Assembly (NCBI GenBank): GCA_028281625.1
Contig: JANQJN010000064.1
Location: forward strand, 1 to 33,176
DNA length: 33,176 bases
Source of the DNA: Emcibacteraceae bacterium
GTDB taxonomy: Bacteria > Pseudomonadota > Alphaproteobacteria > Sphingomonadales > Emcibacteraceae
Direction of reading: 5' to 3'
Position numbers and translations under genes: made by a program. Shown here in pieces: positions 1 through 8,666 of this stretch. The notes under the pieces are model-generated. The model made no database searches. It saw nothing but the letters and a program-made list of their open reading frames with translations, and was not told the origin of the DNA. Numbering within the stretch: the stretch's first letter is position 1; the number at the start of each line of letters is the position of its first letter.

Positions 1-538
1 AGGTTTCGACGGTAAGATTATCATTTGTATAGACGCAGATGTCAGCAGCAATGCCAAGGGCGCGTCTGCCGATTTCTTCCGCATCAAGATCCTGATCCAT
101 AAGGGCTTTTGCGGCTGCCATGGCGAAATTGCCACCTGAGCCGATCGCGATAAGACCATCTGCTGGTTCAAGCACATCACCTGTACCTGTGAGGATTAGT
201 GAGACATCCTTATCCACAACAGCCATCATTGCTTCGAGGCGACGAAGATAACGGTCGGTACGCCAATCTTTCGCCATTTCTACGCAGGCGCGGGTGAGCT
301 GTCCATTAAAGCGTTCAAGCTTTTCTTCAAGCCTTTCAAACAGCGCAAATGCGTCCGCAGTGGACCCCGCAAAGCCAGCGATTACATTACCATCACCGAT
401 GCGGCGCACTTTCCTTGCGTTTGCCTTGATCACCGTGTTTCCAAGCGACACTTGACCATCGCCAACGACGACTACTTTATCGTCCTTACGTACGCTGAGT
501 ATGGTTGTTCCTCGCCATCCTTTGGGTTGATCTGTCAT
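1..538 (-). CDS. hslV: ATP-dependent protease peptidase subunit HslV (3' end cut by window edge)
   Basis: HslV is the threonine-protease core of the HslUV (ClpYQ) degradation machine in the cytoplasm. The reverse strand reads from an ATG at 538 through [18 protein letters not shown], then [20 protein letters not shown] and [18 protein letters not shown], all typical HslV segments. The catalytic threonine should be Thr11, exposed after removal of a 10-residue propeptide. Such a propeptide is usual in alphaproteobacteria, whereas E. coli HslV has only the initiator Met before its threonine. About 179 codons are visible, so only a few C-terminal residues are missing (the family is about 180-185 aa). 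hslU would be expected just beyond the window edge on the same strand. The gene is divergent from hisB and is preceded by a good heat-shock promoter. Confidence 0.96.
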   Translation of the reverse strand, partial: MTDQPKGWRGTTILSVRKDDKVVVVGDGQVSLGNTVIKANARKVRRIGDGNVIAGFAGSTADAFALFERLEEKLERFNGQLTRACVEMAKDWRTDRYLRRLEAMMAVVDKDVSLILTGTGDVLEPADGLIAIGSGGNFAMAAAKALMDQDLDAEEIGRRALGIAADICVYTNDNLTVET

Positions 539-575
539 CTGTCACTCATCCATTTAATTGTAAGCATGAGTTAAC

Positions 576-604
576 AAATGGGGAATTTTTCGCTCATGGT
601 CAAG
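576..604 (-). promoter_or_regulatory. Probable RpoH (sigma-32) heat-shock promoter for hslV
   Basis: On the minus strand CTTGAC (complement of 599-604) is followed after 15 bases by CCCCATTT (complement of 576-583). This matches the alphaproteobacterial RpoH pattern of a CTTG-containing -35 and a CCCCAT-type -10. Transcription would start near 569, about 30 bases before the hslV ATG at 538. hslVU is a classical heat-shock operon, so motif and gene agree. Transcription start and sigma dependence are inferred. Confidence 0.75.
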
Positions 605-720
605 GGGCATGTTGTTTTTTAGTAAAAAAATGCCTTTAAATGCGCCAAAAGCTGGCACAATCCCTAAAGTGCTGCTATATGTCATGCAAAATCGATAAAA
701 TCGACGTGTAGGAGGATAAA

Positions 721-1323
721 ATGCGCACAGCAACAGTAGAGCGCACAACAAAGGAAACATCTGTTTCGGCAACAGTAAATCTGGATGGCACCGGCGTTTA
801 TGACGTGGATACCGGCATCGGATTTCTTGACCATATGATGGAACAGCTTTCCCGTCATAGCCTGATGGACCTGACCCTACGCGCCAAAGGCGATACTCAT
901 ATCGATTTTCATCATACAACCGAAGACGTTGGGATTGTTGTCGGACAGGCGGTGGCGGATGCACTTGGTGATCTGCGCGGTATCACCCGTTACGGCAACG
1001 CGATCATTCCCATGGATGAAACCTGCACCCGTTGCTCAGTGGATATTTCCGGTCGTCCGTTTATCGTATTTAATGTGAATTTTACTCGTGACAAGCTGGG
1101 TGAAATGGATACGGAACTTTTCCTTGAGTGGTTCCGTGCTTTCGCACAGGGCGCTGGCATGACACTGCATGTGGAAAATATGTACGGCGAAAATAACCAC
1201 CATATTATCGAAAGCAGTTACAAAGCGCTTGCGCGCGCCATGCGTCAGGCCATTGAAATTGATCCCCGTAAATCGGATGCAATCCCTTCAACCAAAGGCA
1301 TGCTTGGCGACAAGTCGGACTAA
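721..1323 (+). CDS. hisB: Imidazoleglycerol-phosphate dehydratase
   Basis: HisB dehydrates imidazole-glycerol phosphate to imidazole-acetol phosphate, the sixth step of histidine synthesis. This is the 200-aa monofunctional form, without the phosphatase domain of enteric HisB. Metal-binding motifs are clear: [13 protein letters not shown] near residue 35, [10 protein letters not shown] near 62, and [17 protein letters not shown] near 155. The ATG at 721 follows a strong ribosome binding site, AGGAGG, seven bases upstream. It is the first gene of the his cluster, five bases before hisH. The 182-base gap to divergent hslV must hold its promoter, but I could not identify a convincing one. Confidence 0.98.
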   Translation: MRTATVERTTKETSVSATVNLDGTGVYDVDTGIGFLDHMMEQLSRHSLMDLTLRAKGDTHIDFHHTTEDVGIVVGQAVADALGDLRGITRYGNAIIPMDETCTRCSVDISGRPFIVFNVNFTRDKLGEMDTELFLEWFRAFAQGAGMTLHVENMYGENNHHIIESSYKALARAMRQAIEIDPRKSDAIPSTKGMLGDKSD

Positions 1324-1328
1324 ATCCA

Positions 1329-1964
1329 ATGCAGAAAACTGTGATTATCGATTATGGCTCCGGCAATCTACGCTCGGCGGAAAAAGGAACTGCGCGCGCA
1401 GCAGAAGGGCTTGATATGGATGTGCTGGTTACATCTTCGCCAGATGAAGTGCGCTCCGCAGACCGGATCATCCTGCCTGGCGTTGGTGCTTTTGCCGATT
1501 GTATGCGGGGCCTTACGGCCCTTGATGGCATGCGTGATATTTTACAGGAAAAAGTAATTCAGGGCGGTACGCCATTCCTTGGGATCTGCGTGGGTATGCA
1601 GTTGCTCGCGGACGCGGGTCTGGAACATGGCAGCACAGATGGTCTGGGATGGATTGGCGGCACCGTGGAAGAAATGGAAGCGGGCGATTTGAAAGTACCA
1701 CACATGGGGTGGAATGATCTTGTGATTGATCAGCCGGATCATCCCGTATTCAAAGATGTCAATACTGGCAACCATGCTTATTTCGTCCACAGCTATCACT
1801 TTAAGGTGTTGGACAGTAAAAACAGCTTGGCCCATGTGGACTACGGCGGATATATTAGTGCCGTAGTTGGTCGGGATAATATTGTCGGTACCCAGTTCCA
1901 CCCGGAAAAAAGCCAGGCCGTAGGCCTTAAGCTGATTGAGAATTTCTTGAAATGGTCACCGTAG
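1329..1964 (+). CDS. hisH: Imidazole glycerol phosphate synthase, glutamine amidotransferase subunit
   Basis: HisH hydrolyses glutamine and channels ammonia to HisF, which forms imidazole-glycerol phosphate and AICAR. At 211 aa it is a class I glutamine amidotransferase. The nucleophile is Cys87 in GICVGMQLL, and the His191/Glu193 pair lies in GTQFHPEKS. The oxyanion-region motif LPGVGAF starts at residue 49. The gene begins five bases after hisB. Its partner hisF is encoded three genes downstream in the same run. Confidence 0.98.
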   Translation: MQKTVIIDYGSGNLRSAEKGTARAAEGLDMDVLVTSSPDEVRSADRIILPGVGAFADCMRGLTALDGMRDILQEKVIQGGTPFLGICVGMQLLADAGLEHGSTDGLGWIGGTVEEMEAGDLKVPHMGWNDLVIDQPDHPVFKDVNTGNHAYFVHSYHFKVLDSKNSLAHVDYGGYISAVVGRDNIVGTQFHPEKSQAVGLKLIENFLKWSP

Positions 1965-1965
1965 G

Positions 1966-2511
1966 ATGAGTGAAGCAGAAAAAGAAAATAAAGGACCGCG
2001 CCTTAGCGTCGATGAAGTCACATCGCTGGATAATGTGGATATCCTGGAGCTGTGTGAAACAACGCGCGTGGCGATCCTTGCTCATGAAGGCTTTAACTGG
2101 CTGACACCACCACCGGAAAAAACCTTGGAAAGTTTCTGGAAAGGGGTCTTCATCATCCCAGAGCGTACCCTGATCATTGCCCGCATGGATGGTCAGATCG
2201 CGGGGTGTTGTCAACTGGTGCAACCGCCTAAGAACAACGAAGCCGGATCATTCCGCGGCAGTATCGAAACCTTTTTCCTGGCACCGTGGGCGAGGGGGCA
2301 TAACCTGGCCAAAGCCATGCTGCAAAAAGCCGAGGATGTGGCCCGTGAAAAAGGCTGCCGTACTCTGGAATGTCACATGGCATCTGACCAGCATGCGGCC
2401 ATTGCTATTTGTGAATGGATCGGCATGGACCGCTGGGGCATTAAGGAACGCTATGCCCGTATCAACGATGTATTTGTTCCTGGCTATTATTATTCAAAAA
2501 ATTTGGACTGA
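1966..2511 (+). CDS. GNAT-family N-acetyltransferase embedded in the his operon
   Basis: This 181-aa protein has a GNAT fold signature. A beta-4 segment is followed by the acetyl-CoA loop [16 protein letters not shown] (about residues 107-122, the R/Q-x-x-G-x-A type), and later strands contain [20 protein letters not shown], the usual motif B region with a shifted-residue pattern. The ATG sits one base after the hisH stop and the stop is two bases before hisA, so it must be co-transcribed and probably translationally coupled. No known histidine step needs an acetyltransferase. The substrate (protein N terminus, amine or small molecule) cannot be told from sequence. The first 45 residues are charged and not recognisable. 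Confidence 0.85.
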   Translation: MSEAEKENKGPRLSVDEVTSLDNVDILELCETTRVAILAHEGFNWLTPPPEKTLESFWKGVFIIPERTLIIARMDGQIAGCCQLVQPPKNNEAGSFRGSIETFFLAPWARGHNLAKAMLQKAEDVAREKGCRTLECHMASDQHAAIAICEWIGMDRWGIKERYARINDVFVPGYYYSKNLD

Positions 2512-2513
2512 TT

Positions 2514-3254
2514 ATGATCTTGTTTCCCGCCATTGACTTAAAAGACGGTAATTGTGTGCGCCTTTATAAAGGTGAAATGGATCAGGCCACAGTCTTTAAC
2601 GATAACCCCGGTAATCAGGCCAAACAGTTTGAAGACGCGGGTTGTGAATGGATACATCTTGTGGACCTCAACGGTGCTTTCGCGGGAAGACCTGTGAATG
2701 GCGATGCAGTAGATAGCATTCTTGAAAGTGTGTCGGTACCTGTGCAGCTTGGCGGCGGCATCCGTGATGTGGCGACCATTGGAAACTGGATCGAAAAAGG
2801 GATTAGTCGCGTGATCCTGGGCACTATCGCCCTTCGCGATCCGTCTGTTGTGATTGAAGCCGCCAGGGAATTTCCGGGCAAAGTGGCCGTAGGCATCGAT
2901 GCGCGTAATGGCATGGTCGCTGTCGAAGGTTGGGCAGAGACATCCGACATGTCCGCGGTGGAGCTTGGTAAAAAGTTTGAAGATGCAGGTGTCACCAGCA
3001 TAATTTATACCGATATAGACCGTGACGGCACCATGGAAGGGCTTAATGTCCAGGGAACCATTGATCTTGCCAATGCGCTTAGTATTCAAGTGATTGCGTC
3101 CGGCGGTGTGGCGTCACTAGATGATCTTAAAGTGCTTAAAGCCGCAGCAGAAACAGCGACCGGCATCATAGAAGGGGCTATTTCCGGTCGTGCCCTTTAT
3201 GACGGAAGCCTTGATGTAAAAGAAGCAATTGCCTTTTTGCGGGGAGAGGCATAA
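2514..3254 (+). CDS. hisA: ProFAR isomerase (phosphoribosyl-formimino-AICAR-phosphate isomerase)
   Basis: HisA catalyses the Amadori-type opening of ProFAR to PRFAR, the substrate of HisF/HisH. It is a 246-aa (beta/alpha)8 barrel with the twin catalytic aspartates Asp8 (FPAIDLKDG) and Asp129 (VGIDARNG). The phosphate-binding loops are QLGGGIR near 78 and [12 protein letters not shown] near 195. Half-barrel symmetry with HisF is obvious. Its stop overlaps the hisF start as TAATG, which favours translational coupling. The start at 2514 lies two bases after the preceding GNAT gene. Confidence 0.98.
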   Translation: MILFPAIDLKDGNCVRLYKGEMDQATVFNDNPGNQAKQFEDAGCEWIHLVDLNGAFAGRPVNGDAVDSILESVSVPVQLGGGIRDVATIGNWIEKGISRVILGTIALRDPSVVIEAAREFPGKVAVGIDARNGMVAVEGWAETSDMSAVELGKKFEDAGVTSIIYTDIDRDGTMEGLNVQGTIDLANALSIQVIASGGVASLDDLKVLKAAAETATGIIEGAISGRALYDGSLDVKEAIAFLRGEA

Positions 3255-4012
3255 TGCTCAAAGCTCGTATCATTCCCTGCCTTGATGTCAAAGACGGTCG
3301 CGTAGTTAAAGGCGTTAATTTCGTTGGTCTTCGTGATGCTGGTGATCCGGTGGAACAGGCAAAAATTTATGATGCCGCTGGTGCGGACGAGCTTTGTTTT
3401 CTGGATATCACTGCATCTAGTGATAACCGCGGTATAATTCTGGATGTAGTCCGCCAGACAGCAGAGCAATGTTTTATGCCGCTTACTGTTGGGGGTGGTG
3501 TGCGCGGTGAGGAGGATGTAAGGAAACTACTTCTGGCTGGCGCGGACAAAGTTTCCGTTATGACCGCAGCGGTAAAAAGGCCGGAACTGGTCCGGGAGCT
3601 AGCGGAAAAATTCGGCTCTCAGTGTATTGTGGTGGCCATTGATGCGAAGTCGGTGGAACCGGATAAATATGAAGTCTTCACCCATGGTGGGCGTGAGCCA
3701 ACAGGTATCGACGCCGTCGAATATGCAAAAAAAGTTGCTGATTATGGGGCAGGAGAAATTTTGCTTACCTCCATGGATCGGGACGGCACCAAAAGCGGGT
3801 TTAACATTGAACTCACCCGCGCAATCGCAGACAGCGTGTCCATTCCAGTGATTGCGTCCGGGGGGGTCGGAACACTTGAACATATGGTGGAAGGCGTCCG
3901 CGACGGCCACGCTACAGCGGTGCTTGCCGCTTCCATTTTTCATTTTGGTGAATATAGTATTGAAGAATGCAAGCGCTATATGGCCGATGCGGGAATTGAG
4001 GTAAGGATCTGA
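3254..4012 (+). CDS. hisF: Imidazole glycerol phosphate synthase, cyclase subunit
   Basis: HisF cyclises PRFAR with ammonia from HisH into imidazole-glycerol phosphate plus AICAR. It is 252 aa, the normal length. The catalytic aspartates are Asp11 ([15 protein letters not shown]) and Asp130 (VVAIDAKSV), and the phosphate loops are TVGGGVR near 78 and IASGGVG near 199. The start codon shares one base with the hisA stop. hisE follows after one base. Confidence 0.99.
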   Translation: MLKARIIPCLDVKDGRVVKGVNFVGLRDAGDPVEQAKIYDAAGADELCFLDITASSDNRGIILDVVRQTAEQCFMPLTVGGGVRGEEDVRKLLLAGADKVSVMTAAVKRPELVRELAEKFGSQCIVVAIDAKSVEPDKYEVFTHGGREPTGIDAVEYAKKVADYGAGEILLTSMDRDGTKSGFNIELTRAIADSVSIPVIASGGVGTLEHMVEGVRDGHATAVLAASIFHFGEYSIEECKRYMADAGIEVRI

Positions 4013-4013
4013 C

Positions 4014-4355
4014 ATGACCGAAAAACAGGATATTTTAAAAACTCTGGAACAGGTGATTGAAAGCCGAAAGGGTGATGCACCGGATAACAGTTATGTGGCG
4101 AAGCTTTTTTCAAAGGGTCGCAAGAAAATCGCCCAGAAAGTGGGCGAAGAAGCGGTAGAGCTTTGTATCGCCGCCGCCCACAATGATAAAGTTGAAGTGG
4201 TGTCTGAATCGGCAGATCTTCTTTTTCACATGATGGTGCTCTGGTCAGATATGGGCCTTAAGCCAGAAGATGTTTATGATGAGCTGCGCCTTCGTGAGGG
4301 CGTGTCGGGTATTGACGAGAAAAAAGCAAGAGGGGAGTTTGTTGATGGCCTATGA
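4014..4355 (+). CDS. hisE: Phosphoribosyl-ATP diphosphatase
   Basis: HisE removes pyrophosphate from phosphoribosyl-ATP, the second step of histidine synthesis. It is a 113-aa all-helical protein of the MazG-like fold. The family signature KVGEEAVELCIAAAHND near residue 42 carries the metal-binding acidic residues, and ESADLLFHMMVLW follows near 64. It is a free-standing HisE, not fused to HisI, and hisI is not in the window. The last 11 bases overlap the HIT gene start in another frame. Confidence 0.97.
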   Translation: MTEKQDILKTLEQVIESRKGDAPDNSYVAKLFSKGRKKIAQKVGEEAVELCIAAAHNDKVEVVSESADLLFHMMVLWSDMGLKPEDVYDELRLREGVSGIDEKKARGEFVDGL

Positions 4356-4704
4356 TTCAAATAACGTGTTTGCGATGATTTTGCGCGGCGATATTCCTTG
4401 CGATAAGGTTTATGAGGATGAATTTGCGTTATCCTTTAAGGATATCAATGCCCAGGCACCTGTGCATGTGCTGGTAATCCCAAAAGGCGAATATGTCAGT
4501 ATGGCGGATTTTAGTGTAAACGCGTCTGCAGAGGAAATGACCGGTTTCTTCCGTGCCGTTGGTGAAACGGCACGTGAGTTGGGTCTAGAAGATGATGGCT
4601 ATAGGCTGATCGCAAATACAGGTGCCAACGCCCATCAGGAAGTACCACACCTGCATTTTCATATTCTCGCCGGCCGCAAATTGGGGCCAATGCTCAGTCG
4701 CTAA
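4345..4704 (+). CDS. HIT-family (HinT-like) nucleotide-binding protein
   Basis: A 119-aa histidine-triad protein. The triad is His102-Leu-His104-Phe-His106 in VPHLHFHIL. Upstream are the family segments FAMILRGDIPCDKVYEDE and HVLVIPKGEY. HinT-type members hydrolyse adenosine phosphoramidates and aminoacyl-adenylates. I chose the ATG at 4345, which gives the normal HinT length. A longer frame from 4270 would add 25 unlike residues read out of frame from hisE. The start lies inside the hisE end (11-base overlap), implying coupling. At its 3' end it shares CTAA (4701-4704) with the convergent kinase gene. Confidence 0.95.
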   Translation: MAYDSNNVFAMILRGDIPCDKVYEDEFALSFKDINAQAPVHVLVIPKGEYVSMADFSVNASAEEMTGFFRAVGETARELGLEDDGYRLIANTGANAHQEVPHLHFHILAGRKLGPMLSR

Positions 4705-5687
4705 GAATTTGCCTCAACAAATTTCTTAAGATCAATATCCGGACGTGCTCCCATATGGGTGATCACTTCGCCAGCAATCAAATTTCCGATCGCGCCGCAT
4801 TCACCAAGTGACTTTCCTTTTGCAACACCATAAAGAAAACCTGCCGCAAATAGATCACCAGCGCCAGTGGTATCCACTAGGGTTTCAACAATCCGACCTT
4901 GTACATGGCCGATTTCATCTTTACTCGTCACAATACATCCTTTTGCGCCGCAGGTAATGGCAGCTAAGTCACAATCTTTCTGCACCAGACGCGCTGCTTC
5001 ATTCACATCATCGGTGCCATAAAGCATCTTAATTTCATCTTCATTGGCAAAAAGAATATCGACGCCGTCTTTGACCAGCTTTAAAAACTCTTCGTGGTGG
5101 CGCTCTACACAAAAGGGATCAGAAAGGCTTAAGGACACCTTATTTCCTGCGTCATGAGCAATTTTAATGGTTTTACGAAACGCTTCTTTTGCCTCTTCCG
5201 GATCCCATAGATAGCCTTCCATGTAGGAAATTTTTGATGCGCGAACAGTGTCTTCGTCAATATCGTCCACAGTCAGGTTTACGCATGCTCCAAGGTAAGT
5301 ACACATGGTCCGTTCCGCATCCGGCGTGACCAAAACCAGGCAGTGCGCAGTGGCAGGGCCGCTTTTTGCAGCATCTGTATCAAAACTCGCGCCAAGCGCG
5401 GTGATATCATGACGAAAAACCTTGCCTAACTGATCATCATTAATTTTACCGATGTAAGCGGTACTTACCCCCATGGACGCAAGCCCGGCAATGGTATTTC
5501 CCGCGGAACCGCCAGAGCATTCTATGCATTGCCCCAGTTTGTCGTATATAGCGGAAGCTTCTTCTTCACTGACCAGTTGCATACTTCCTTTGATCAGATT
5601 CTCAGAAGTTAAAAAGTCATCTTCAACGGTGGTAAGTACGTCGACGATAGCGTTGCCGATGCCAAGAACATCATATTTGGTTGTCAT
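4701..5687 (-). CDS. PfkB-family kinase, probable adenosine kinase
   Basis: A 328-aa ribokinase/PfkB-fold sugar kinase. The N-terminal signature region has GGSAGNT (residues 59-65) for substrate binding. The C-terminal PfkB signature is DTTGAGDLFAAGF from 272, with catalytic base Asp278 and the anion-hole GAGD. Segments such as YMEGYLWDPEEAK, SLSDPFCVERH and ILFANEDEI are what I associate with the alphaproteobacterial group annotated as adenosine kinase (purine salvage, adenosine to AMP). Another nucleoside or sugar is possible. It has its own promoter region in the 143-base gap to the divergent EI24 gene, and it overlaps the HIT gene tail by four bases. Confidence 0.9.
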   Translation of the reverse strand: MTTKYDVLGIGNAIVDVLTTVEDDFLTSENLIKGSMQLVSEEEASAIYDKLGQCIECSGGSAGNTIAGLASMGVSTAYIGKINDDQLGKVFRHDITALGASFDTDAAKSGPATAHCLVLVTPDAERTMCTYLGACVNLTVDDIDEDTVRASKISYMEGYLWDPEEAKEAFRKTIKIAHDAGNKVSLSLSDPFCVERHHEEFLKLVKDGVDILFANEDEIKMLYGTDDVNEAARLVQKDCDLAAITCGAKGCIVTSKDEIGHVQGRIVETLVDTTGAGDLFAAGFLYGVAKGKSLGECGAIGNLIAGEVITHMGARPDIDLKKFVEANS

Positions 5688-5830
5688 ATTTTTTCCTGAA
5701 TTTATCTTTAATAACTTATTGATAGAGGATGTAGGAGCCCATGTAAACGCAAACTATTTCTTGCCTTTTTGGACCTAATTCCCATATATTTTAACCAAGG
5801 GCGTAGAGAAATTAGTTAGGATTGATAGAC

Positions 5831-6535
5831 GTGAGCAAATTAGTCACGGCAATTGAACGCACTGGCCAACAAATTTTTGACCGCGCTTTTCTGAAAGTAT
5901 TTTTCTTAGGCTTGGCAACCACCGTTGGTGCCATCATAATCGCCTACCTCGCTGCAAATGAAGTTATGAAAGAAGTGCCTGGCTATCAGTCGGACTGGCA
6001 GTGGTGGGAAGATTTTGTAAATTGGATCATGGGTTATACGGTTGATATAGCCTTTTTTGTTATCCTGTTTTTCTTTTTTGCGCCCATATCGACCATTTTT
6101 GTTTCAATATATCTTGATGATATTGTGGATTGTGTTGAAGAACGGTTCTACCCAGAAAACAAAGCGAGCAAAAGACTCGGAATTCCAAAATTAGCCTATC
6201 TGGCTTGTAGAATTGCTCTGCTTGTTGTTGTGCTTAATATCATTGTTATTCCGCTTTACATAATATTTTTCTGGGTGCCCTTCGTTCCTATTGGAATTTT
6301 TTATTTGTTAAATGGTTATTTACTTGGATGGGGTTATTATGAAATGGTTGCCGTGCGGCACTTGGGAATAAAAGAAGCGGGCATTCACAGAAGGTCGATC
6401 CGTGGTGTAGTACTTGGAGTTGGTTTGATCATGACTTTTTTGTTTATGATTCCAATTGTACAGTTGATAGTCCCAATCGTTGGTGCGGCGTTAATTTGTC
6501 ATTTGTTTCATATGAGCAGGTTTGAAGAAGCATGA
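5831..6535 (+). CDS. EI24-domain (CysZ-like) integral membrane protein
   Basis: A very hydrophobic protein of 234 aa from the GTG at 5831. The segments look like the EI24/CysZ family: an N-terminal FDRAFLKVFFLGL amphipathic entry, long hydrophobic stretches around residues 20-40, 68-92 and 120-160, the motif LLNGYLLGWGYYEMVAVRH, and a last pair of membrane segments. I prefer GTG at 5831 because the TTAGGA Shine-Dalgarno-like stretch ends about nine bases before it. A TTG at 5822, abutting that stretch, would add three residues. CysZ members take up sulfate, but the substrate here is unknown. The stop overlaps the next lipoprotein gene as ATGA. Confidence 0.8.
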   Translation: MSKLVTAIERTGQQIFDRAFLKVFFLGLATTVGAIIIAYLAANEVMKEVPGYQSDWQWWEDFVNWIMGYTVDIAFFVILFFFFAPISTIFVSIYLDDIVDCVEERFYPENKASKRLGIPKLAYLACRIALLVVVLNIIVIPLYIIFFWVPFVPIGIFYLLNGYLLGWGYYEMVAVRHLGIKEAGIHRRSIRGVVLGVGLIMTFLFMIPIVQLIVPIVGAALICHLFHMSRFEEA

Positions 6536-6933
6536 ATAAATATTTTGGTTTGATAGCGGTAATGTTTTTAGCGGCCTGTGGTCCCGAACAGCGGATCGCT
6601 GAAGCACCTCCGCCACCGGCGGAGCCAGCACCCGTGCCGGAAATCGTCGAAAAACCAAAACCTGCCGAACCACGTTTTCAGATGGCCAATATTATGGGAC
6701 TTCAAAAATCAAGCGTTGAAGATATTCTCGGTGTCCCGTCCCTGAAGCGGGTAGAGAAATCTGCTGAAGTCTGGCTTTACGACAATCAATTCTGCAATGC
6801 GCATGTTTATTTTTATGAAAATGACAACAGTGATCTTCATGTTGAATATGTTGAGACGTCCGAAGAAAAAAATCTTATGGGCCTTGAAGGCCAGCGCGCT
6901 GATTTCTGTATTTCCACATTCCTACGCGACTAA
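6532..6933 (+). CDS. Small lipoprotein with a BamE/SmpA-like C-terminal domain
   Basis: The 133-aa product begins with a lipoprotein signal peptide ending in LAAC, so Cys16 should be lipidated and the protein anchored in a membrane facing the periplasm. A proline/glutamate linker (residues 24-50) leads to a small domain. There IMGLQKSSVEDILGVPSLK followed by EVWLYDN resembles the helix-strand pattern of the SmpA/OmlA/BamE fold (G-x-s-x-x-d-l-x-x-l-G-x-P, then W-x-Y). The fold call is by pattern only. It is coupled to the EI24 gene through an ATGA overlap and meets nth tail to tail over CTAA. Confidence 0.8.
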   Translation: MNKYFGLIAVMFLAACGPEQRIAEAPPPPAEPAPVPEIVEKPKPAEPRFQMANIMGLQKSSVEDILGVPSLKRVEKSAEVWLYDNQFCNAHVYFYENDNSDLHVEYVETSEEKNLMGLEGQRADFCISTFLRD

Positions 6934-7571
6934 TCTGGGAGCTTTGTTTTGTCCTTAAATGTGCACAGATCCTCCACCGGGCAGGTGGGGCAGCTCGGTG
7001 TTCTCGCTTTACAGATATAACGACCGTGAAGGATTAGCCAGTGATGGGCATGACGGGCGAATTCCTTGGGTATTTTTTTCTCAAGTTTTAGCTCCACTTC
7101 AAGCGGTGTTTTTCCCGGTGCCATTTTGGTCCGGTTTGAGACGCGGAACAGATGCGTATCTACTGCAATGGTTGGATGGCCGAACGCGATGTTAAGCACC
7201 ACATTGGCCGTCTTTCGGCCAACACCGGGAAGTTTTTCAAGATCTTTTCTGTTTTCTGGTACCACGCCGTCAAAATCATCCACCAGCATTTGTGCAGCTT
7301 TAATGACATTTTTGGCTTTGGTGTTAAAGAGACCGATGGTTTTGATATATTCCTTTAGTTTTTCTTCACCAAGATCGAGCATCTCTTGCGGTGTCGAAAC
7401 TACTTTGAATAAGTCTTTGGTTGCTTTGTTAACACCGACATCTGTCGCCTGCGCAGAAAGTGCCACGGCAACTACCAGAGTATACGGATTGGTATAATCC
7501 AGCTCACCTTTAGGTTCTGGGTCGCGCTCTTCAAGTCTTCGGAAAAATTCGTGAATATCAGCTTTTTTCAT
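6930..7571 (-). CDS. nth: Endonuclease III (DNA glycosylase/AP lyase)
   Basis: Nth removes oxidised pyrimidines and cleaves abasic sites in base excision repair. It is 213 aa, the usual size. The helix-hairpin-helix LPGVGRKTA holds the catalytic Lys120, and Asp138 lies in VDTH. The [4Fe-4S] loop is intact, with Cys187, Cys194, Cys197 and Cys203 in the standard C-x6-C-x2-C-x5-C spacing. The gene is transcribed away from the DUF2244 gene across an 86-base gap. Confidence 0.98.
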   Translation of the reverse strand: MKKADIHEFFRRLEERDPEPKGELDYTNPYTLVVAVALSAQATDVGVNKATKDLFKVVSTPQEMLDLGEEKLKEYIKTIGLFNTKAKNVIKAAQMLVDDFDGVVPENRKDLEKLPGVGRKTANVVLNIAFGHPTIAVDTHLFRVSNRTKMAPGKTPLEVELKLEKKIPKEFARHAHHWLILHGRYICKARTPSCPTCPVEDLCTFKDKTKLPD

Positions 7572-7657
7572 TTGTCGCCCTTTTTTAAATCACCATACTG
7601 AACGGAGCAATAAATTGGAAGCTTCAAAAACGCTGGAAACGGGTATAGGATACGAGT

Positions 7658-8158
7658 ATGGAAGCAAATGGCGAAAAAATCTGGTTTGAGCAATATATTG
7701 TACCGCATAGGTCCCTTGGCCCACTTGGGTTTCGAATATTGATGGGTATCATTATTGTTCTGAGTTTTGCCATTGGCATGTTTTTCTTTTCCCTTGGCGC
7801 CTGGCCAGTGACCGGTTTTTTTGGTCTGGACGTGTTGCTTATTTACTGGGCGTTTAAGCTACATTATCGCTATGGTAAAGCCGTAGAAATTATTCGCGTC
7901 ATTGACGACGAATTTATGATTACGCGGATTGACCACAAGGGAAACAGGAAGGATTTCTCTTATAATGCCTATTGGGTCAGCATAAGAATGACGAGGCTGT
8001 CTGAAGGATCCTTTGGAAGTGGTCAAGAAATGCTGGAAGCAAGGTCGCACGGCAAAGGAACATTTTTTGGTGCGGAGCTTAGCCCGGAGTTTCGAATGGA
8101 GCTATTAAGATCTCTTTCCCGTGCTCTTCGTGAAAGCAAATCCGCAAAGTCAATTTAA
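7658..8158 (+). CDS. DUF2244-family membrane protein
   Basis: A 166-aa protein resembling the DUF2244 family common in alphaproteobacteria. It has an N-terminal PHRSLGPLGFRILM segment, a hydrophobic pair (about residues 28-50 and 52-68), and a cytoplasmic C-terminal domain with IDHKGNRKDFSYNAYWV and an RMELLRSLSRALRE ending. The function is not established. It often sits near nth, as here (divergent). It ends seven bases from the convergent acetyltransferase gene. Confidence 0.85.
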   Translation: MEANGEKIWFEQYIVPHRSLGPLGFRILMGIIIVLSFAIGMFFFSLGAWPVTGFFGLDVLLIYWAFKLHYRYGKAVEIIRVIDDEFMITRIDHKGNRKDFSYNAYWVSIRMTRLSEGSFGSGQEMLEARSHGKGTFFGAELSPEFRMELLRSLSRALRESKSAKSI

Positions 8159-8165
8159 GGACCTA

Positions 8166-8666
8166 TTACGCAATAGGTTTAGTAGGTTTAGCCGGTATGC
8201 CTACGACTGTTTGCCCATCGGCGACATCTCGAATTACAACTGCGTTTGCCCCAATGATCGTGTGGTTTCCCAGGGTTACGCCACCCAGAATTTTGGCGCC
8301 GGCACCCACATCAACATGACCGCCTAATTTGGGAATTGCGCCATCTATAGCGCCAATTGTGACTTGCTGGAAAAGTAAGCAATTTGGTCCGATTATTGCT
8401 CCAGGATGAATTACGATTCCATTAGGATGGGGAATAAGTAGCCCCCCACCAATTTTGCACGACAAGTCAATTTCTGCGCCGCAAACAACCGACCAAAATC
8501 GATGAATGAGAACCCAATATTTCAGTTGCAAACCGGAAAATATGCCGCCCATATCCTTGATTTTTTGATAGCGGCGAATGGAACGGAGAAGTTTTCGACC
8601 GGGATCCCAGAATTTTGTAGGCTTTTCACGGTTCCAATCCGGTATGTCCGAAGATATTTCACTCAT
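8166..8666 (-). CDS. Serine O-acetyltransferase-like hexapeptide-repeat protein
   Basis: A 166-aa left-handed beta-helix acyltransferase. The core reads GIVIHPGAIIGPNCLLFQQ, then VDVGAGAKILGGVTLG and VVGIPAKP, matching the C-terminal half of CysE-type enzymes. The N-terminal helical domain of full CysE is largely missing, as in short SATs and some surface-sugar acetyltransferases, so the acceptor may be serine or a sugar. I chose the ATG at 8666, which overlaps the dapB stop (ATGAGTGA, eight bases). A start six codons upstream at 8684 lies inside dapB. It is translationally coupled to dapB. Confidence 0.88.
   Translation of the reverse strand: MSEISSDIPDWNREKPTKFWDPGRKLLRSIRRYQKIKDMGGIFSGLQLKYWVLIHRFWSVVCGAEIDLSCKIGGGLLIPHPNGIVIHPGAIIGPNCLLFQQVTIGAIDGAIPKLGGHVDVGAGAKILGGVTLGNHTIIGANAVVIRDVADGQTVVGIPAKPTKPIA

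Noticed and set aside
655..680. Sigma-54-like TGGCAC element upstream of hisB
   Set aside because: The TTGC element that should follow at the correct spacing is missing.
554..964. 136-codon open frame on the minus strand across the hslV-hisB gap
   Set aside because: Mostly antisense to hisB, with Pro/Arg/Leu-rich nonsense composition and no family features. It also runs through the RpoH promoter.
2538..3089. 183-codon open frame on the minus strand opposite hisA
   Set aside because: Shadow of hisA, whose catalytic motifs are certain. It has no ribosome binding site or recognisable domain.
4270..4344. Longer start for the HIT gene
   Set aside because: The extra 25 residues come from hisE in another frame. 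The ATG at 4345 gives the standard HinT N terminus.
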